A DNA stretch of 64,000 nt from Frankiales bacterium (GCA_025966135.1 JAOPVP010000035.1:1-64000), one strand, 5' to 3'; shown: positions 1-9,740, counted from the stretch's first letter. Numbers and translations: made by a program. Notes: generated by a model not told the origin, from the letters alone.

Positions 1-24
1 CAAGCCTCCCGCGACAGCACGCCC

Positions 25-480
25 TCAGGGCGCAGTCGCTGTGACACTCACAAGGGTCGGAGGGAAGACCAAATGCCCAGGAGTGCTTGCCGTGCGGTCG
101 GGGAAGGCAATGGCTTCGACGATGACCCGTAGTCGATGCGAGGTGCCGCGCAGCGTACATGGAGCGTGCACGTCGCCCCATGCCTTTCGCTGCGCCGCCC
201 AGTGCTCTGGGCTGCACCAGGAGGCGTCGGTTGTCAGGTAACCAGCCCCCAGCCCCTTGACAGCTGCATGGACTGCTTGGGTGGGAAGCGCATCGGTGGT
301 CCAGCACTGCATGTGCCGTTCCGTCTGGCATGGACCGGCGGGCGCGGCTGGGGTAAATCCGCTAGGAACTAGGAATGAGGACCGCAGGATCTGGTAGTCC
401 TCGTCAGACGGCCGCGATGACTTATGCCCGCACGCGGCGATGAGCACGAGAACGAGGGCCAGGGCATGGTGCACTCTCAC
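25..480 (-). CDS. Putative secreted lipoprotein
   Basis: This 151-residue protein begins with a short hydrophobic signal peptide ending in a lipobox (LIAAC, Cys17), so it is probably a lipid-anchored exported protein. The mature part contains five further cysteines but no family I recognise. The chosen GTG start at 480 has an AGGA ribosome site about six bases upstream; a second GTG two codons later would also work. It lies alone on the minus strand, far from the ychF end. Function is unknown; membrane anchoring is inferred from the lipobox. Confidence 0.7.
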   Translation of the reverse strand: MRVHHALALVLVLIAACGHKSSRPSDEDYQILRSSFLVPSGFTPAAPAGPCQTERHMQCWTTDALPTQAVHAAVKGLGAGYLTTDASWCSPEHWAAQRKAWGDVHAPCTLRGTSHRLRVIVEAIAFPDRTASTPGHLVFPPTLVSVTATAP

Positions 481-978
481 AATGTCCTGCTCGGCGCCCG
501 CTTCTAGCTTCTTGAGGCGGACCGCTTCCAGTGGGGCAGCAGTAGGGCAGTAGGTGCCGCTTCTTGATGTCGCCAGGTCCGGCTTCGGAGAGCAGATAGC
601 GACCGCTCATCGTCAGCACACGCGCCGTAGCGCGGGCTCCCCGCGACAACGCGAGTTGTCGTCTCGGTAGAGACAAGTGTGTGCCACCGAGAAATCCGAG
701 AAGTCGAGCTGGCCAGAATGCGTGAGACCTACGGATCGACGACCCGTGCTTCGAGGCACTGAACGGGACTGATCGCCACCTACACGGAGGCCCAGCGCGT
801 GCTGGGGTGGATGCTGAACCGCCCCCCGAAAGAGCAACCAGCGCCCGTGCCCTGGACTGTCGCTGCGCTCTGGCAGGAGCCCACGTAGATCAGCTACGCC
901 CGACAAGATCCAACTTCTTGCGGACTCTCGCGGACCGAACGACTCCGCGACCCCGCTGACGTGCGGCTTTACCCTCGT
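481..978. other. Intergenic stretch with no convincing gene
   Basis: About 500 bases between the lipoprotein start and the ychF stop. Short open frames exist on the minus strand (422-676 and 613-906), but they lack a ribosome site, a recognisable product and actinobacterial third-position GC bias. It may contain decayed coding sequence around 740-890, where one plus-strand reading gives a short peptide-like run broken by stops. I see no tRNA, hairpin terminator or repeat here. Confidence 0.5.
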
Positions 979-2052
979 CTACACGTTGAAGCGGAACTCA
1001 ACGACGTCGCCGTCCTGCATGACGTAGTCCTTGCCCTCCATGCGCGCCTTCCCGGCAGCACGTGCAGCGACGACCGACCCCAGCTCGATGAGGTCGTCGT
1101 ACCCGATGACCTCAGCCTTGATGAAGCCGCGCTGGAAGTCGGTGTGGATGACGCCCGCGGCCTCGGGTGCGGTGGCGCCCTTGCGGATGGTCCAAGCCCG
1201 CGTCTCCTTGGGTCCGGCCGTCAGGTAGGTCTGCAGCCCCAACGTCTCGAACCCGATCCGCGCCAGCTGGTGCAGCCCCGACTCCTCCTGGCCCATCGAC
1301 TGGAGGAGCTCCAGGGCGTCCTCCTCGGACATCTCGATGAGCTCGCTCTCGACCTTGGCGTCGAGGAAGACGGCCTCGGCCGGGGCGACGAGCGCCGACA
1401 GCGCGTCCTTGACCGACTGATCCACGAGACCGGCTTCGTCGAGGTTGAAGACATACAGGAAAGGCTTGGCCGTCAACAGGTGCAGCTCACGCAGCAAGGT
1501 GCGATCGAGGCCGGCAGCGAAGACCGTCTGACCCTTGTCGAGCGCGTCCTGCGCGCGACGCACCTCCTCCAGGACCGGCGCCTGGTCCTTCTTCAGGCGC
1601 ACCTCCTTCTCCAGCCTCGGCAGCGCCTTCTCGATCGTCTGCAGGTCGGCGAGGATCAGCTCGGTGTTGATGGTCTCGATGTCGTCCTTGGGCGAGACCC
1701 GGCCGTCGACATGCACGACGTTGTCGTCCGCGAACGCCCGAATCACCTGGCAGATGGCGTCCGCGTCCCGGATGTTGGCGAGGAACTTGTTCCCGAGCCC
1801 CTCACCTTCCGAAGCGCCTCGGACGATGCCGGCGATGTCCACGAAGTCGACCGTGGCGGGCAGGATCTTCTCGCTGCCGAACACGGTAGCCAGCTTGGCG
1901 AGGCGCGCGTCCGGGACGCCGACGACACCGACGTTCGGCTCGATGGTCGCGAACGGGTAGTTGGCCGCCAGCACATCGTTCTTGGTGAGCGCGTTGAACA
2001 GGGTGCTCTTGCCGACGTTGGGCAGGCCGACGATGCCGAGGGAGAGGCTCAC
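979..2052 (-). CDS. ychF: Redox-regulated GTPase/ATPase YchF
   Basis: Obg-related P-loop NTPase of 357 residues that binds ribosomes and hydrolyses ATP or GTP. The G1 loop GLPNVGKST is at residues 9-17, G3 DIAG at 72-75, and the NLDE motif replaces the usual NKxD, as is typical of YchF. A helical insert follows, and the C-terminal TGS domain ends in the family hallmark DYVMQDGDVVEFRFNV. The frame stays open upstream to 2181, but the GTG at 2052 places the protein at the family start (SLSLGIVGLPN). The gene is divergent from rmuC with a 47-base gap, so both promoters share that interval. Confidence 0.96.
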   Translation of the reverse strand: MSLSLGIVGLPNVGKSTLFNALTKNDVLAANYPFATIEPNVGVVGVPDARLAKLATVFGSEKILPATVDFVDIAGIVRGASEGEGLGNKFLANIRDADAICQVIRAFADDNVVHVDGRVSPKDDIETINTELILADLQTIEKALPRLEKEVRLKKDQAPVLEEVRRAQDALDKGQTVFAAGLDRTLLRELHLLTAKPFLYVFNLDEAGLVDQSVKDALSALVAPAEAVFLDAKVESELIEMSEEDALELLQSMGQEESGLHQLARIGFETLGLQTYLTAGPKETRAWTIRKGATAPEAAGVIHTDFQRGFIKAEVIGYDDLIELGSVVAARAAGKARMEGKDYVMQDGDVVEFRFNV

Positions 2053-2099
2053 CACGTCAAGGCTAAGCGAATGTCGGAGCAGGCTGACACCCTCGCGCC

Positions 2100-3203
2100 A
2101 TGGAACTCCTGCTCGCGCTCTGCATCGGCCTCGCCCTGGGTTACGTCGTCGCCCTTTCCCGTACGGCGGGACTGCGGGCACAGCTGGCCGCTGCGCAGCT
2201 GGCCGAGGCCAAGCTGCGGGCCGGCGACGCGGACCTCGCGCGCGGCCAGCAGTCCGTCGTGGCCCTCGTCGACCCGCTGCGTGACCAGCTCGCGCGGGTC
2301 GAGGGGCAGCTCCAGGCCCTCGAGGTCGAGCGCGCCCGGTCCTCGGCCGAACTCCGCGAGCAGGTGACGACCGTGGCTGTCGGGTCGGAGCGGCTCGGCC
2401 GAGAGACCCGCGCCCTCGTCGACGCGCTCCGCAGGCCTCAGGCCCGCGGCCGCTGGGGTGAGCTGCAGCTGCGACGGGTCGTCGAGCACGCCGGGATGCT
2501 GGACCGCTGCGACTTCGACGAGCAGGCCTCGGTGACCAGCACAGAAGGAGTGTTGCGCCCCGACCTGGTGGTTCGCCTCGCGGGCGGCGGCTGCGTGGTC
2601 GTCGACGCCAAGGTGACCCTCGCCGCCTACCTGGAGGCGACCGAGTCCGACGACGCCCAGGTCCGCGAGCAGCGGATGGCCGCCCACGCCCGGCACCTGC
2701 GCCAGCACGTCGATTCCCTTGCAGAGAAGGCCTACTGGCAGCACCTCGGGCAGACGCCGGAGTTCGTTGTCCTGTTCGTGCCGGGCGAGGCCTTCCTCGC
2801 CCCGGCCCTGGAAGCCGACCCGACGCTGCTCGAGCACGCGATGTCGCGACGGGTCCACCTGGCGACGCCGACCACGCTGCTGTCGCTGCTGCGCGCCGTC
2901 GCCTACTCCTGGCAGCAGCACCAGCTCACCGACAACGCGCAGGAGGTGTTCGCGGCCGGCAAGGAGCTCTACGCGCGGCTTGCCACCTTCGGTGGTCACG
3001 TGGACAAGCTCGGGCGTTCGCTCGGCACCGCGGTCGCCGACTTCAACAAGACCGTCGGCTCCCTTGAGCGCACCGTGCTGCCGAGCGTCCGCCGGATGTC
3101 CGAGCTCGGCCTGGAGGGTGACCTGCCCACGCCACACCCCGTCGAGGACGTCACCCGCCCCCTGTCCGCCCCTCACCTGGTTGCGCTCCCCGAGACCGGC
3201 TGA
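2100..3203 (+). CDS. rmuC: RmuC-family DNA recombination protein
   Basis: The 367-residue protein has an N-terminal membrane segment (residues 2-20), a long Ala/Arg/Glu-rich coiled coil (about 20-110) and the RmuC domain (about 110-345), a predicted PD-(D/E)XK-like nuclease fold, with the conserved run VVVDAKVTL, a conserved FVPGEAFL segment and a WQQHQLTDNAQ stretch. RmuC proteins limit sequence inversions at short inverted repeats and act on aberrant DNA structures. The ATG at 2100 directly precedes the membrane helix. It is transcribed divergently from ychF and followed by the DUF6542 gene on the same strand. Confidence 0.93.
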   Translation: MELLLALCIGLALGYVVALSRTAGLRAQLAAAQLAEAKLRAGDADLARGQQSVVALVDPLRDQLARVEGQLQALEVERARSSAELREQVTTVAVGSERLGRETRALVDALRRPQARGRWGELQLRRVVEHAGMLDRCDFDEQASVTSTEGVLRPDLVVRLAGGGCVVVDAKVTLAAYLEATESDDAQVREQRMAAHARHLRQHVDSLAEKAYWQHLGQTPEFVVLFVPGEAFLAPALEADPTLLEHAMSRRVHLATPTTLLSLLRAVAYSWQQHQLTDNAQEVFAAGKELYARLATFGGHVDKLGRSLGTAVADFNKTVGSLERTVLPSVRRMSELGLEGDLPTPHPVEDVTRPLSAPHLVALPETG

Positions 3204-3302
3204 CCGCGCCCCACCCACGATCCGGGGACCCTCCGCGGATCAGGGACAAATGGGCGCGTGTTTCACCGATTGACGCGGGCGTCGCGGGGTAGCGTTCGCA
3301 CG

Positions 3303-3824
3303 GTGAGCAGCTGGACCAGCCCTCCGCCCGGACGGGATGAGCCTGGGCGTCGGGCACCTGCCCCGTCAGCACGGCAGCCGGAGCCTCACCTGCACGGGGG
3401 AGACCACCACGCCCACCTGCCCGCGGGCGCGCACATCGCGGACCGTCGAGGCCTCACCGCCACCGGAGCCGTCACCATCGCCCTCGCTCTCGGGGTCGCC
3501 GGGGCGGCGATCGACGTCAACACAGGACGGGGGCTGCGCGCGACCTTCGCCATCTGCTTCGTCCTGGGAAGCGCCCTTGCCGCGTTGCTCGTCCACCGCG
3601 AGGACCTCAAGGCGACAGTCGTCATGCCGCCGCTGACCTACTGCGTGCTGGCGCTGGTCGGCGCGGCCCTCGGCCACACGCAGGTCGCGGGTTCTTTCGT
3701 GAAGGCACAGGGGCTCGAGCTCGTCAGTGCGCTCATCATCGGAGCACCCGTGCTCTACGTCGCGACCGGCTCCGCCTTCCTCATCGCGCTGGTCCGCGCG
3801 TTCAGGGGCGCCCGGCAGCCTTGA
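3303..3824 (+). CDS. DUF6542 membrane protein
   Basis: Predicted membrane protein of about 173 residues. The first 50 residues are Pro/Ser/His-rich and probably cytoplasmic; four hydrophobic segments follow (about residues 56-75, 82-98, 108-126 and 143-164), matching the DUF6542 family that usually sits beside ispH in actinobacteria. I chose the GTG at 3303 over an upstream in-frame ATG at 3258; neither has a strong ribosome site. The 3' end overlaps the end of ispH on the other strand by 23 bases, a tail-to-tail arrangement. Function is unknown. Confidence 0.8.
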   Translation: MSSWTSPPPGRDEPGRRAPAPSARQPEPHLHGGDHHAHLPAGAHIADRRGLTATGAVTIALALGVAGAAIDVNTGRGLRATFAICFVLGSALAALLVHREDLKATVVMPPLTYCVLALVGAALGHTQVAGSFVKAQGLELVSALIIGAPVLYVATGSAFLIALVRAFRGARQP

Positions 3825-4779
3825 GGTCGCGCCGCAGCTCCGGCGGCAGGGCAAACAGCAGGCTCTCCTCCGCCGCGGTGACCTCCTCGACGCGCCCGTA
3901 GCCGTGCGCAGCCAGCCAGGTCAGGACGCCCTCGACGAGGTCCTCCGGGACCGAGGCACCGCTGGTGAGCCCGACCGTGGCGACGCCGTCGAGCCAGGCC
4001 TCGTCGATCTCGCTCGCGTCATCCACCAGGTGCGCCGCCGAGGCGCCCGCGCCCAGGGCCACCTCGACGAGGCGGACCGAGTTGGAGGAGTTGTGCGAGC
4101 CGACCACCAGGACGAGGTCGGCGCCTGCCGCAATCTGCTTCACGGCCACTTGACGGTTCTGCGTGGCGTAGCAGATGTCCGCCGACGGCGGTCCCGCCAG
4201 CTCGGGGAACCGCTCGCGCAGGGCGTCGACGGTCACGTTGGTCTCGTCGACGGACAGCGTGGTCTGCGAGAGGTACGCGACCTTGGCCGGGTCCCGGACC
4301 TGGACCGTCGCGGCCTCGTCGACACCGTCGACCAGGTGGATGTTGGCCGGTGCCTGCCCGGTCGTGCCAATGACCTCCTCATGGCCCTCGTGGCCGATGA
4401 GGACGATGTCGAAGTCCTCGGCAGCGAACCGTCGAGCCTCCAGGTGCACCTTGGTCACCAGCGGGCAGGTGGCGTCGATGGTCTTGAGCGAACGGGCCGC
4501 GGCCTCCTCGTGGACGACCGGGGACACGCCGTGCGCGGAGAAGACGACGATCGCGCCTTCAGGCACCTCGTCGGTCTCCTCGACGAACACGGCACCCTGG
4601 TCCTCCAGGGTCCGCACGACGTGGATGTTGTGCACGATCTGCTTGCGGACGTACACCGGTGCGCCGTACAGCTCGAGGGCCTTCTCGACGGTGATCACGG
4701 CGCGGTCGACCCCGGCGCAGTACCCGCGCGGCTTCGCGACGAGCACCCGCTTGGTCGGCGGCACGAGGGCGGGGTCCAT
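3802..4779 (-). CDS. ispH: 4-hydroxy-3-methylbut-2-enyl diphosphate reductase
   Basis: Last enzyme of the MEP isoprenoid pathway, reducing HMBPP to IPP and DMAPP with a [4Fe-4S] cluster. The 325-residue protein shows the N-terminal cluster cysteine in [11 protein letters not shown], the second in [12 protein letters not shown] and the third in [11 protein letters not shown], plus [13 protein letters not shown] and SHNSSNS substrate-binding motifs. The frame remains open far upstream, but the ATG at 4779 gives the family's usual length. It is divergent from the lipid-droplet-type gene with a 96-base gap. Its product pool feeds the cis-prenyltransferase at 23.6 kb. Confidence 0.97.
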   Translation of the reverse strand: MDPALVPPTKRVLVAKPRGYCAGVDRAVITVEKALELYGAPVYVRKQIVHNIHVVRTLEDQGAVFVEETDEVPEGAIVVFSAHGVSPVVHEEAAARSLKTIDATCPLVTKVHLEARRFAAEDFDIVLIGHEGHEEVIGTTGQAPANIHLVDGVDEAATVQVRDPAKVAYLSQTTLSVDETNVTVDALRERFPELAGPPSADICYATQNRQVAVKQIAAGADLVLVVGSHNSSNSVRLVEVALGAGASAAHLVDDASEIDEAWLDGVATVGLTSGASVPEDLVEGVLTWLAAHGYGRVEEVTAAEESLLFALPPELRRDLKAAGRP

Positions 4780-4875
4780 GCTTGTGATGGTACGTGGGCA
4801 GGCGTGTGGGAGCCCTGTCCGCGGGGAGACCATCCTCACCCCGACCCCCACGCCGACCCGAGGAGGAGTTTGCCC

Positions 4876-5646
4876 GTGCCATCTCGTCTGTCCAAGCCTG
4901 TACCGACCCCTGTTGCTGCCGCCCTCGGCCTCGTTCCCACCGCCCTCGACAAGGTCCGGCGCCTCCCCGGCAAGGCCGCGCAGATCCCGGTCCTTGCCGT
5001 CAGCAACGCACTGAACGCGCTCGAGACCGCCAAGAAGGAATACGACGACCTCGCGGACCGCGGTGAGCGCCTGGTGGCCCGGCTGCGTGGCGGTTCGTTC
5101 GACGGGCGGGAGGACCACCTCGAGGACCTCGTCCGGGGCACGCCGCTCGCGACGCCGTACGACGCCGACTCCGTCGAGGACGCGCCGGAGGACGCCGTCG
5201 CGAAGGTGAGCGAGCTGCTCGACCGCGCCGCGGACAGGAAGCCGACCGCCAGTCCGGAGCCGGTCGACACTGCCGCGAGCGCCGACGTGGTCGAGACCGT
5301 CGAAACGGTGGCGGCGGCTGTCGCGACGCCTGAGGTGACCGCGCACGACGACCTGCCGCTGCCGGACTACGACCACATGACGCTGGGTTCGTTGCGCGGT
5401 CGGCTGCGCTCCCTGACGCTTGTGGAGCTGGTGCAGGTACGCGACTACGAGAAGGCCCATGCCCACCGGCTGCCCGTCGTCACCCTGCTGGACAACCGGA
5501 TCGCCAAGCTCGCCACCGACCCCTCCGCAGCGCCCTCCCCCGGCGGCGGCGAGGTCGTGAACCCCGTTCCCGACGCCACCGGCAAGGTGACCGCGACGAC
5601 GCCACCCACGAAAGGCGCCCCGCGCACCAAGGTCCGCACCACCTAG
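4876..5646 (+). CDS. Lipid droplet-associated-type protein (Rv1109c-like)
   Basis: The 256-residue protein starts at a GTG preceded by AGGAGGAG eight bases upstream, which settles the start. The N-terminal 70 residues are an amphipathic/hydrophobic helical region; the middle is acidic and Ala/Pro/Thr-rich; a conserved C-terminal block of about 50 residues ([20 protein letters not shown] through [11 protein letters not shown]) is the part shared with actinobacterial relatives. Its place between ispH and xseA matches mycobacterial Rv1109c, whose relatives carry the lipid-droplet annotation. A structural role at lipid surfaces is inferred from family naming only. Confidence 0.75.
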   Translation: MPSRLSKPVPTPVAAALGLVPTALDKVRRLPGKAAQIPVLAVSNALNALETAKKEYDDLADRGERLVARLRGGSFDGREDHLEDLVRGTPLATPYDADSVEDAPEDAVAKVSELLDRAADRKPTASPEPVDTAASADVVETVETVAAAVATPEVTAHDDLPLPDYDHMTLGSLRGRLRSLTLVELVQVRDYEKAHAHRLPVVTLLDNRIAKLATDPSAAPSPGGGEVVNPVPDATGKVTATTPPTKGAPRTKVRTT

Positions 5647-5651
5647 AGACC

Positions 5652-5703
5652 GTGACGTCCGCCCGGCCGCACGGCCCACGGGTGCACCTGAGCGGACGTT
5701 AGG
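5652..5703. repeat. Dispersed ~50-bp inverted repeat, copy 1
   Basis: Arms GACGTCCGCCC (near 5654) and GAGCGGACGTTA (5690-5701) are inverted repeats with two or three mismatches. The interior GGGTGCACCTGAGC matches copy 2 at 11,977-12,027. The element fills the space between the lipid-droplet-type gene and xseA and ends about ten bases before the xseA GTG, so it could fold in the xseA leader. Confidence 0.6.
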
Positions 5704-5711
5704 TTCTGCGG

Positions 5712-6899
5712 GTGGCCCAGCCGAGCAGCGCCGAGGCGCCCCTGCCCGTGCGCACCGTCGCGCGGCTCATCGGCGAGTGGGTCAACCGGCTCGGCAGGGT
5801 GTGGGTGGAGGGCCAGATCACCCAGATCGGGCGCAGCCCCGGCACCGTGTTCCTGACCTTGCGCGACCCGGTAGCCGACGTCTCGCTGTCCGTGACCTGC
5901 TCCCGGGCGGTCGCCGAGGCGATCACCCTCGAGGAGGGCAGTCGGGTCGTCGTCGACGCCAAGCCCGGCTTCTACCTGAGCCGCGGCACGCTCTCGCTGG
6001 TCGCCCAGGAGATCCGCCCCGTCGGGGTCGGCGAGCTGCTCGCCCGGATCGAACGCCTCAAGGTCCTTCTCGGCCAGGAGGGCCTGTTCGCGGCGGACCG
6101 CAAGCGGCCCCTGCCGTTCCTGCCAGGCGTGGTCGGGTTGGTCACCGGCCGCGCGTCGGCAGCCGAACGCGACGTCCTCGAGAACGCCCGCCGCCGCTGG
6201 CCGGCCATCCGGTTCGAGATCCGCAATGTCGCTGTCCAGGGCCACCTCGCGGTGGAGCAGTGCATCGGCGCGGTTCGCTCCCTCGACGGCCAGGTCGATG
6301 TCATCGTCATCGCCCGCGGTGGCGGCAGTGTCGAGGACCTGCTCGCCTTCAGCGACGAGGCGCTCCTGCGTGCCGTCGCGCAGTGCCGTACGCCGGTGGT
6401 GAGCGCGATCGGCCACGAGCCCGACACCCCTTTGCTGGACCTGGTGGCGGACGTCCGCTGCTCCACCCCGACGGACGCCGGGAAGCGGGTCGTCCCCGAC
6501 GTGCGGGAGGAGGCGCAGCGGATCACGATGCTGCGCGACCGCGCCCGCCGGGTCGTGTTCGGTGCTGTCGACCGCGAGCAGCACCGGCTCGACCAGGCCC
6601 TCTCGCGACCCGTCATGGCCGAGCCGTCCCGTCTGGTCGGGGACCGGCGCTCCGACGTGGAAGCCTTACGGGCCAGGGCATCCCGCGCCGTCACGGCCCA
6701 GCTGGACCAGGCGCAGCAGGACCTCAGGCACACCCGGGCGCGGGTGGTCGCGCTCAGCCCACAGGCGACGCTCGACCGCGGCTACGCCGTGGTCCAGACG
6801 CCGGACGGCACCGTCGTCCGGGACGCGGCGGACGTCGTCCTCGGGGAGTCCCTGCGCGTTCGGCTGGCCAAGGGGGAGCTGCACGTCACCTCTTCGTGA
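5712..6899 (+). CDS. xseA: Exodeoxyribonuclease VII large subunit
   Basis: Catalytic subunit of exonuclease VII, which degrades single-stranded DNA from both ends. The 395-residue protein has an N-terminal OB fold (about 13-105), then the conserved catalytic region with [18 protein letters not shown] and [20 protein letters not shown], and an Arg/Ala-rich helical stalk that binds XseB subunits. The conserved C-terminal DRGYAVV segment is present. The GTG at 5712 is the only reasonable start. Unusually, xseA and xseB are separated by three genes (8971-9177), whereas they normally adjoin. Confidence 0.95.
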   Translation: MAQPSSAEAPLPVRTVARLIGEWVNRLGRVWVEGQITQIGRSPGTVFLTLRDPVADVSLSVTCSRAVAEAITLEEGSRVVVDAKPGFYLSRGTLSLVAQEIRPVGVGELLARIERLKVLLGQEGLFAADRKRPLPFLPGVVGLVTGRASAAERDVLENARRRWPAIRFEIRNVAVQGHLAVEQCIGAVRSLDGQVDVIVIARGGGSVEDLLAFSDEALLRAVAQCRTPVVSAIGHEPDTPLLDLVADVRCSTPTDAGKRVVPDVREEAQRITMLRDRARRVVFGAVDREQHRLDQALSRPVMAEPSRLVGDRRSDVEALRARASRAVTAQLDQAQQDLRHTRARVVALSPQATLDRGYAVVQTPDGTVVRDAADVVLGESLRVRLAKGELHVTSS

Positions 6900-6920
6900 A
6901 ACATGGCAAACTAGGGCAAG

Positions 6921-8234
6921 GTGGGGCCCTGCCGCACACATGCATCGGGAAAGAGGGACATCGTCAAGCGCCTCAGGGCACTGCTCGCAGCGGCCCTGGC
7001 CGCGACCGCAGTCACCGTCACGGGGTCGGCGGACGCCACAGCTACCCCGGCGCGCGAGGTGATGTACGTCGGCAACAACTGGGACGGGACCGCTGACGTC
7101 GTCGACGCGAGGAGCTTCCAGAAGATCGACCGGGTCGACGTCGTCCCGGACAAGGCCCAGCGGATCGCCGAGATCAACGCCGACCCGGTGCGACTCGCCT
7201 ACTACCTGCTCATCCGCCAGCAGGTCGGCGAGGGTCACGACCAGTACGTCGACGACATGTTCAGCTCGGCGGACGGGCGCCTGCTCGCGGTGTCGCGGCC
7301 CAGCTTCGCGGATGTGGTCGGCATCGACCTGGCCACGCGCAAGATCGTGTGGCGCTTCCCGATGCACGGCCAGCGGGCCGACCACATGAACGTCTCACCG
7401 GACCGCACCCGGCTCGTCGTGTCGGACTCGACCGCCAACCACGTCGACGAGCTCGACCTGCGCACCGGCCGGTTCCTGCGGCAGTTCCCGTCGGGCGACA
7501 CGCCGCACGAGAGCAACTACAGCAAGGACGGCACGCGGATCTTCCACGCGAGCATCGGCCGGATCTACACGCCGACCGATCCGTCGACGTTCTGCCCGCT
7601 CACCGACCCGACCAAGGGCGACCAGCGGTTCGAGATCGTCGACAACGCCACCTTCACCGTGCTCAAGAAGTGGGACATCGGCCAGGCCTTGAAGGACGCC
7701 GGCTTCCCCTGCATGAGCTCCGCAGTCCGCCCGATGGCGATCTCGCCCGACGAGAAGACGGCCTACCTGCAGATCTCGTTCCTCCACGGCTACGTCGTCT
7801 TCGACCTCGTGCGTGGCGTCGTGAGCCAGGTCGTCAGCCTGCCGGAGAGCGCCTACGCGCAGTCCCTGCCGAAGTCGCAGTACGTCCTGAACTCCGCGCA
7901 CCACGGCCTGGCCATCAACGGTCAGGGAACGCAGCTGTGCGTGGCCGGGACGATGGATGACTACGTGGCCCTCGTCGACATCGCCCGTCCCACGACGCGG
8001 ACGGTGTTCACCCTGCCGCACACCGGTGACCGGCCGTACTGGGCCACGAACGGTCCTGGCGACGCGCAGTGCTGGGTGTCGATCGCCGGTGACAACCGCG
8101 TCAACGTCTACGACTACGCCAGCCGCTCCGCGATCGCATCCATCCCGGTCGGCACCCACCCCCAGCGGGTCCGGGTCGGCACGGTGGCCGGCGATGTCCT
8201 CGCCACCTGGAACGCCGGCAGGTCGGGTGCGTAA
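6921..8234 (+). CDS. Secreted YVTN-type beta-propeller protein
   Basis: The 437-residue protein has a Sec signal peptide (positively charged KRLRALL followed by an Ala-rich core to about residue 38) and then repeated blades of beta-propeller type, for example VMYVGNNWDGTADVVDA and DDYVALVDIARPTTRTVFTL. Similar extracellular propellers bind ligands or partner proteins; no enzyme active site is evident. The GTG at 6921 is the only canonical start in frame, although an AAAGAGGG sequence sits just before an ATC/GTC pair at 6960-6965. It follows xseA by 21 bases, probably in the same transcript. Confidence 0.75.
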   Translation: MGPCRTHASGKRDIVKRLRALLAAALAATAVTVTGSADATATPAREVMYVGNNWDGTADVVDARSFQKIDRVDVVPDKAQRIAEINADPVRLAYYLLIRQQVGEGHDQYVDDMFSSADGRLLAVSRPSFADVVGIDLATRKIVWRFPMHGQRADHMNVSPDRTRLVVSDSTANHVDELDLRTGRFLRQFPSGDTPHESNYSKDGTRIFHASIGRIYTPTDPSTFCPLTDPTKGDQRFEIVDNATFTVLKKWDIGQALKDAGFPCMSSAVRPMAISPDEKTAYLQISFLHGYVVFDLVRGVVSQVVSLPESAYAQSLPKSQYVLNSAHHGLAINGQGTQLCVAGTMDDYVALVDIARPTTRTVFTLPHTGDRPYWATNGPGDAQCWVSIAGDNRVNVYDYASRSAIASIPVGTHPQRVRVGTVAGDVLATWNAGRSGA

Positions 8235-8238
8235 GCCG

Positions 8239-8439
8239 TTACTTGCTGGGCTGCGGCACGTTGCAGTTGTGCACCTTGGGGTTCACGCCGAAGTAGTTCA
8301 GCGGTCCAGCGATGACCGTCACCGCGATCGTGCCTGCCTTGGCGCAGCTGGTGTCGTTGGACGTGAAGTAGCCGCGCTGTAAGCAGGCGATGACACCGAT
8401 GACGAGCCAGACCACCACGACGAGCGAACCGATTCTCAT
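8239..8439 (-). CDS. Small conserved membrane protein
   Basis: 66-residue protein starting MRIGSLVVVVWLVIGVIACLQRGYF, with a single membrane helix (residues 4-24) and a short exported tail containing two cysteines and the pattern GPLNYFGVNPKV. I recognise this as a small family widespread in actinobacteria, but no function is known to me. The ATG at 8439 begins the conserved part; an in-frame start at 8463 is less likely. It lies tail-to-tail with the propeller gene (4 bases apart) and downstream of the GNAT gene on the same strand. Confidence 0.75.
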   Translation of the reverse strand: MRIGSLVVVVWLVIGVIACLQRGYFTSNDTSCAKAGTIAVTVIAGPLNYFGVNPKVHNCNVPQPSK

Positions 8440-8493
8440 GATCAGGCTGTTCCCAGCGCACACTCAGAGCAACCGCCTGAAAGCGCAGCGGCG

Positions 8494-8970
8494 TCACTTC
8501 ATCCCGGGCCGGCTGCCGGGTGCGGTCCAGGCCATCGTCGCGCCACCGAGGACCTGGAAGCCGAAGGCCTCGTAGAGCGGCCGCCCGTCCGGTGTGGCCC
8601 GCAGGTCGACCCGCGGGATGTCGCGCTCGGCGAACCACGCCATGAGCGCCTCGAACACCTGCCGGCCGTACCCGCGCCGCTTGTGCGCCGGCTCGGTGCT
8701 CATCGAGGCGATGTGCCCCCGACGGGCGTCCAACGCGTACGGCGACGCCAGGTGCTCCTCCAGCCAGCCCGCACCGCCGCTGACGACGGCACCGGAGTCC
8801 TCGATCACGAAGGCGACGAACTCCTCGGTTGCGAGCCTCCGTCGGAAGTCCTGCTCGCAGCGCCGGCGCCACTGCTCGTTGACGGCGTCGCCCATGGCCT
8901 CGTGCATGAAGCCGCGCAGCCGGGTCAGGGCTTCAGCATCAGAGGGGGTCGCGCGCCGTAGGGTTGCCAC
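8494..8970 (-). CDS. GNAT-family N-acetyltransferase
   Basis: 158-residue acetyl-CoA-dependent acyltransferase. It begins [19 protein letters not shown] (typical first strand and helix) and carries the acetyl-CoA pyrophosphate-binding motif as [13 protein letters not shown], followed by the C-terminal [11 protein letters not shown] motif. Substrate unknown. The frame continues upstream, but the GTG at 8968-8970 matches the family start. That GTG directly abuts the xseB GTG on the other strand (CAC|GTG), leaving no bases between two divergent genes; an AGGA-like ribosome site for this gene would lie inside xseB. Confidence 0.85.
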   Translation of the reverse strand: MATLRRATPSDAEALTRLRGFMHEAMGDAVNEQWRRRCEQDFRRRLATEEFVAFVIEDSGAVVSGGAGWLEEHLASPYALDARRGHIASMSTEPAHKRRGYGRQVFEALMAWFAERDIPRVDLRATPDGRPLYEAFGFQVLGGATMAWTAPGSRPGMK

Positions 8971-9177
8971 GTGACCGATCCTGCCAGTCCGTCGTACGAG
9001 GTCGCGCGCGACGAGCTCGCGGAGGTCGTCCGAAAGCTGGAGGCGGGTGGCGTCACCCTCGAGGAGTCGCTCGTGCTGTGGGAGCGCGGCGAGGAGCTTG
9101 CCAAGATCTGCCAAGGCTGGCTCGACGGCGCGAAGGCCCGCCTCGACGCCGCCCTCGCCGAACGCCAGCAGTCCTAG
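8971..9177 (+). CDS. xseB: Exodeoxyribonuclease VII small subunit
   Basis: 68-residue helical subunit that assembles on XseA. The family signature [20 protein letters not shown] followed by [19 protein letters not shown] is complete. The GTG start at 8971 immediately follows the start codon of the divergent GNAT gene, so its promoter and ribosome site must lie within that gene; no good Shine-Dalgarno is visible and leaderless initiation is possible. The stop codon overlaps the stop of the DUF4245 gene on the opposite strand through a shared CTAG. Separated from xseA by about 2 kb. Confidence 0.93.
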   Translation: MTDPASPSYEVARDELAEVVRKLEAGGVTLEESLVLWERGEELAKICQGWLDGAKARLDAALAERQQS

Positions 9178-9740
9178 CGGACCGTCGCGGCGAGCTGTTT
9201 CAGCTCGGCCTGGGTGGCGTTCTCACGCACCCCGCCGACGAGCACAGTGGCCTTACCGACCGTCCGCACCAGCGACTCGTGGCCATCGGCCGATCGGTAG
9301 TCCTGCCAGGTCACGCCCCCAACGTCGACGGTCCCGACCCTCTTGGCCTTGCCCGTCTCCACAGCGAGGAAGGACGGGCCGACAGCGCCGGCGAACTCGG
9401 TGTAGTGCTCACCCAGGACGTAGCCGACCCGGACGACGCCCTGGTCGTAGACCCGGACGTTGACGACCCAGCCGTGCGGCGTGGTGGGCACCGGACCAGC
9501 GGTGTCGGCCACGAAGTCCTGCAGCGCCGGCGTCGGGTCGACCGGGCGGATCCGCTTGCTGTCACCGGGGGACGCCTGCCCGAAGAACCACATCACGAGG
9601 ACGAGCAGGAACACGACCGCGAGCGAGCGCACCATGTCGAGCACGCTCTCGCGGCCGCGCTTGCTCTTCCCGGTGGGGACGGGCACGGACTCCACGACGG
9701 TCACCTTGCCATTGTCGGTCATCGCAGCACCGCCCGTCAT
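9174..9740 (-). CDS. DUF4245 membrane-anchored protein
   Basis: Protein of up to 188 residues with a cytoplasmic N-terminus, one membrane helix (about residues 37-57) and an extracytoplasmic domain matching the actinobacterial DUF4245 family ([24 protein letters not shown] onward). Two starts are possible: the ATG at 9740, which overlaps the upstream stop as ATGA and suggests translational coupling, and the ATG at 9722 (MTDNGKV). The coupled start is used here. Function unknown; the family usually sits between xseB and glpX, as it nearly does here. Confidence 0.82.
   Translation of the reverse strand: MTGGAAMTDNGKVTVVESVPVPTGKSKRGRESVLDMVRSLAVVFLLVLVMWFFGQASPGDSKRIRPVDPTPALQDFVADTAGPVPTTPHGWVVNVRVYDQGVVRVGYVLGEHYTEFAGAVGPSFLAVETGKAKRVGTVDVGGVTWQDYRSADGHESLVRTVGKATVLVGGVRENATQAELKQLAATVR

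Noticed and set aside
613..906. 97-codon minus-strand frame between the lipoprotein and ychF
   Set aside because: Poor codon bias and no ribosome site; treated as intergenic.
961..2367. Long plus-strand open frame (468 codons) across ychF and the rmuC start
   Set aside because: It is antisense to ychF, which has complete family motifs. Long antisense frames are normal in GC-rich DNA.
4780..5679. Upstream extension of ispH on the minus strand (total 625 codons)
   Set aside because: The extension is antisense to the gene at 4876-5646, which has a strong ribosome site; IspH's family start is at 4779.
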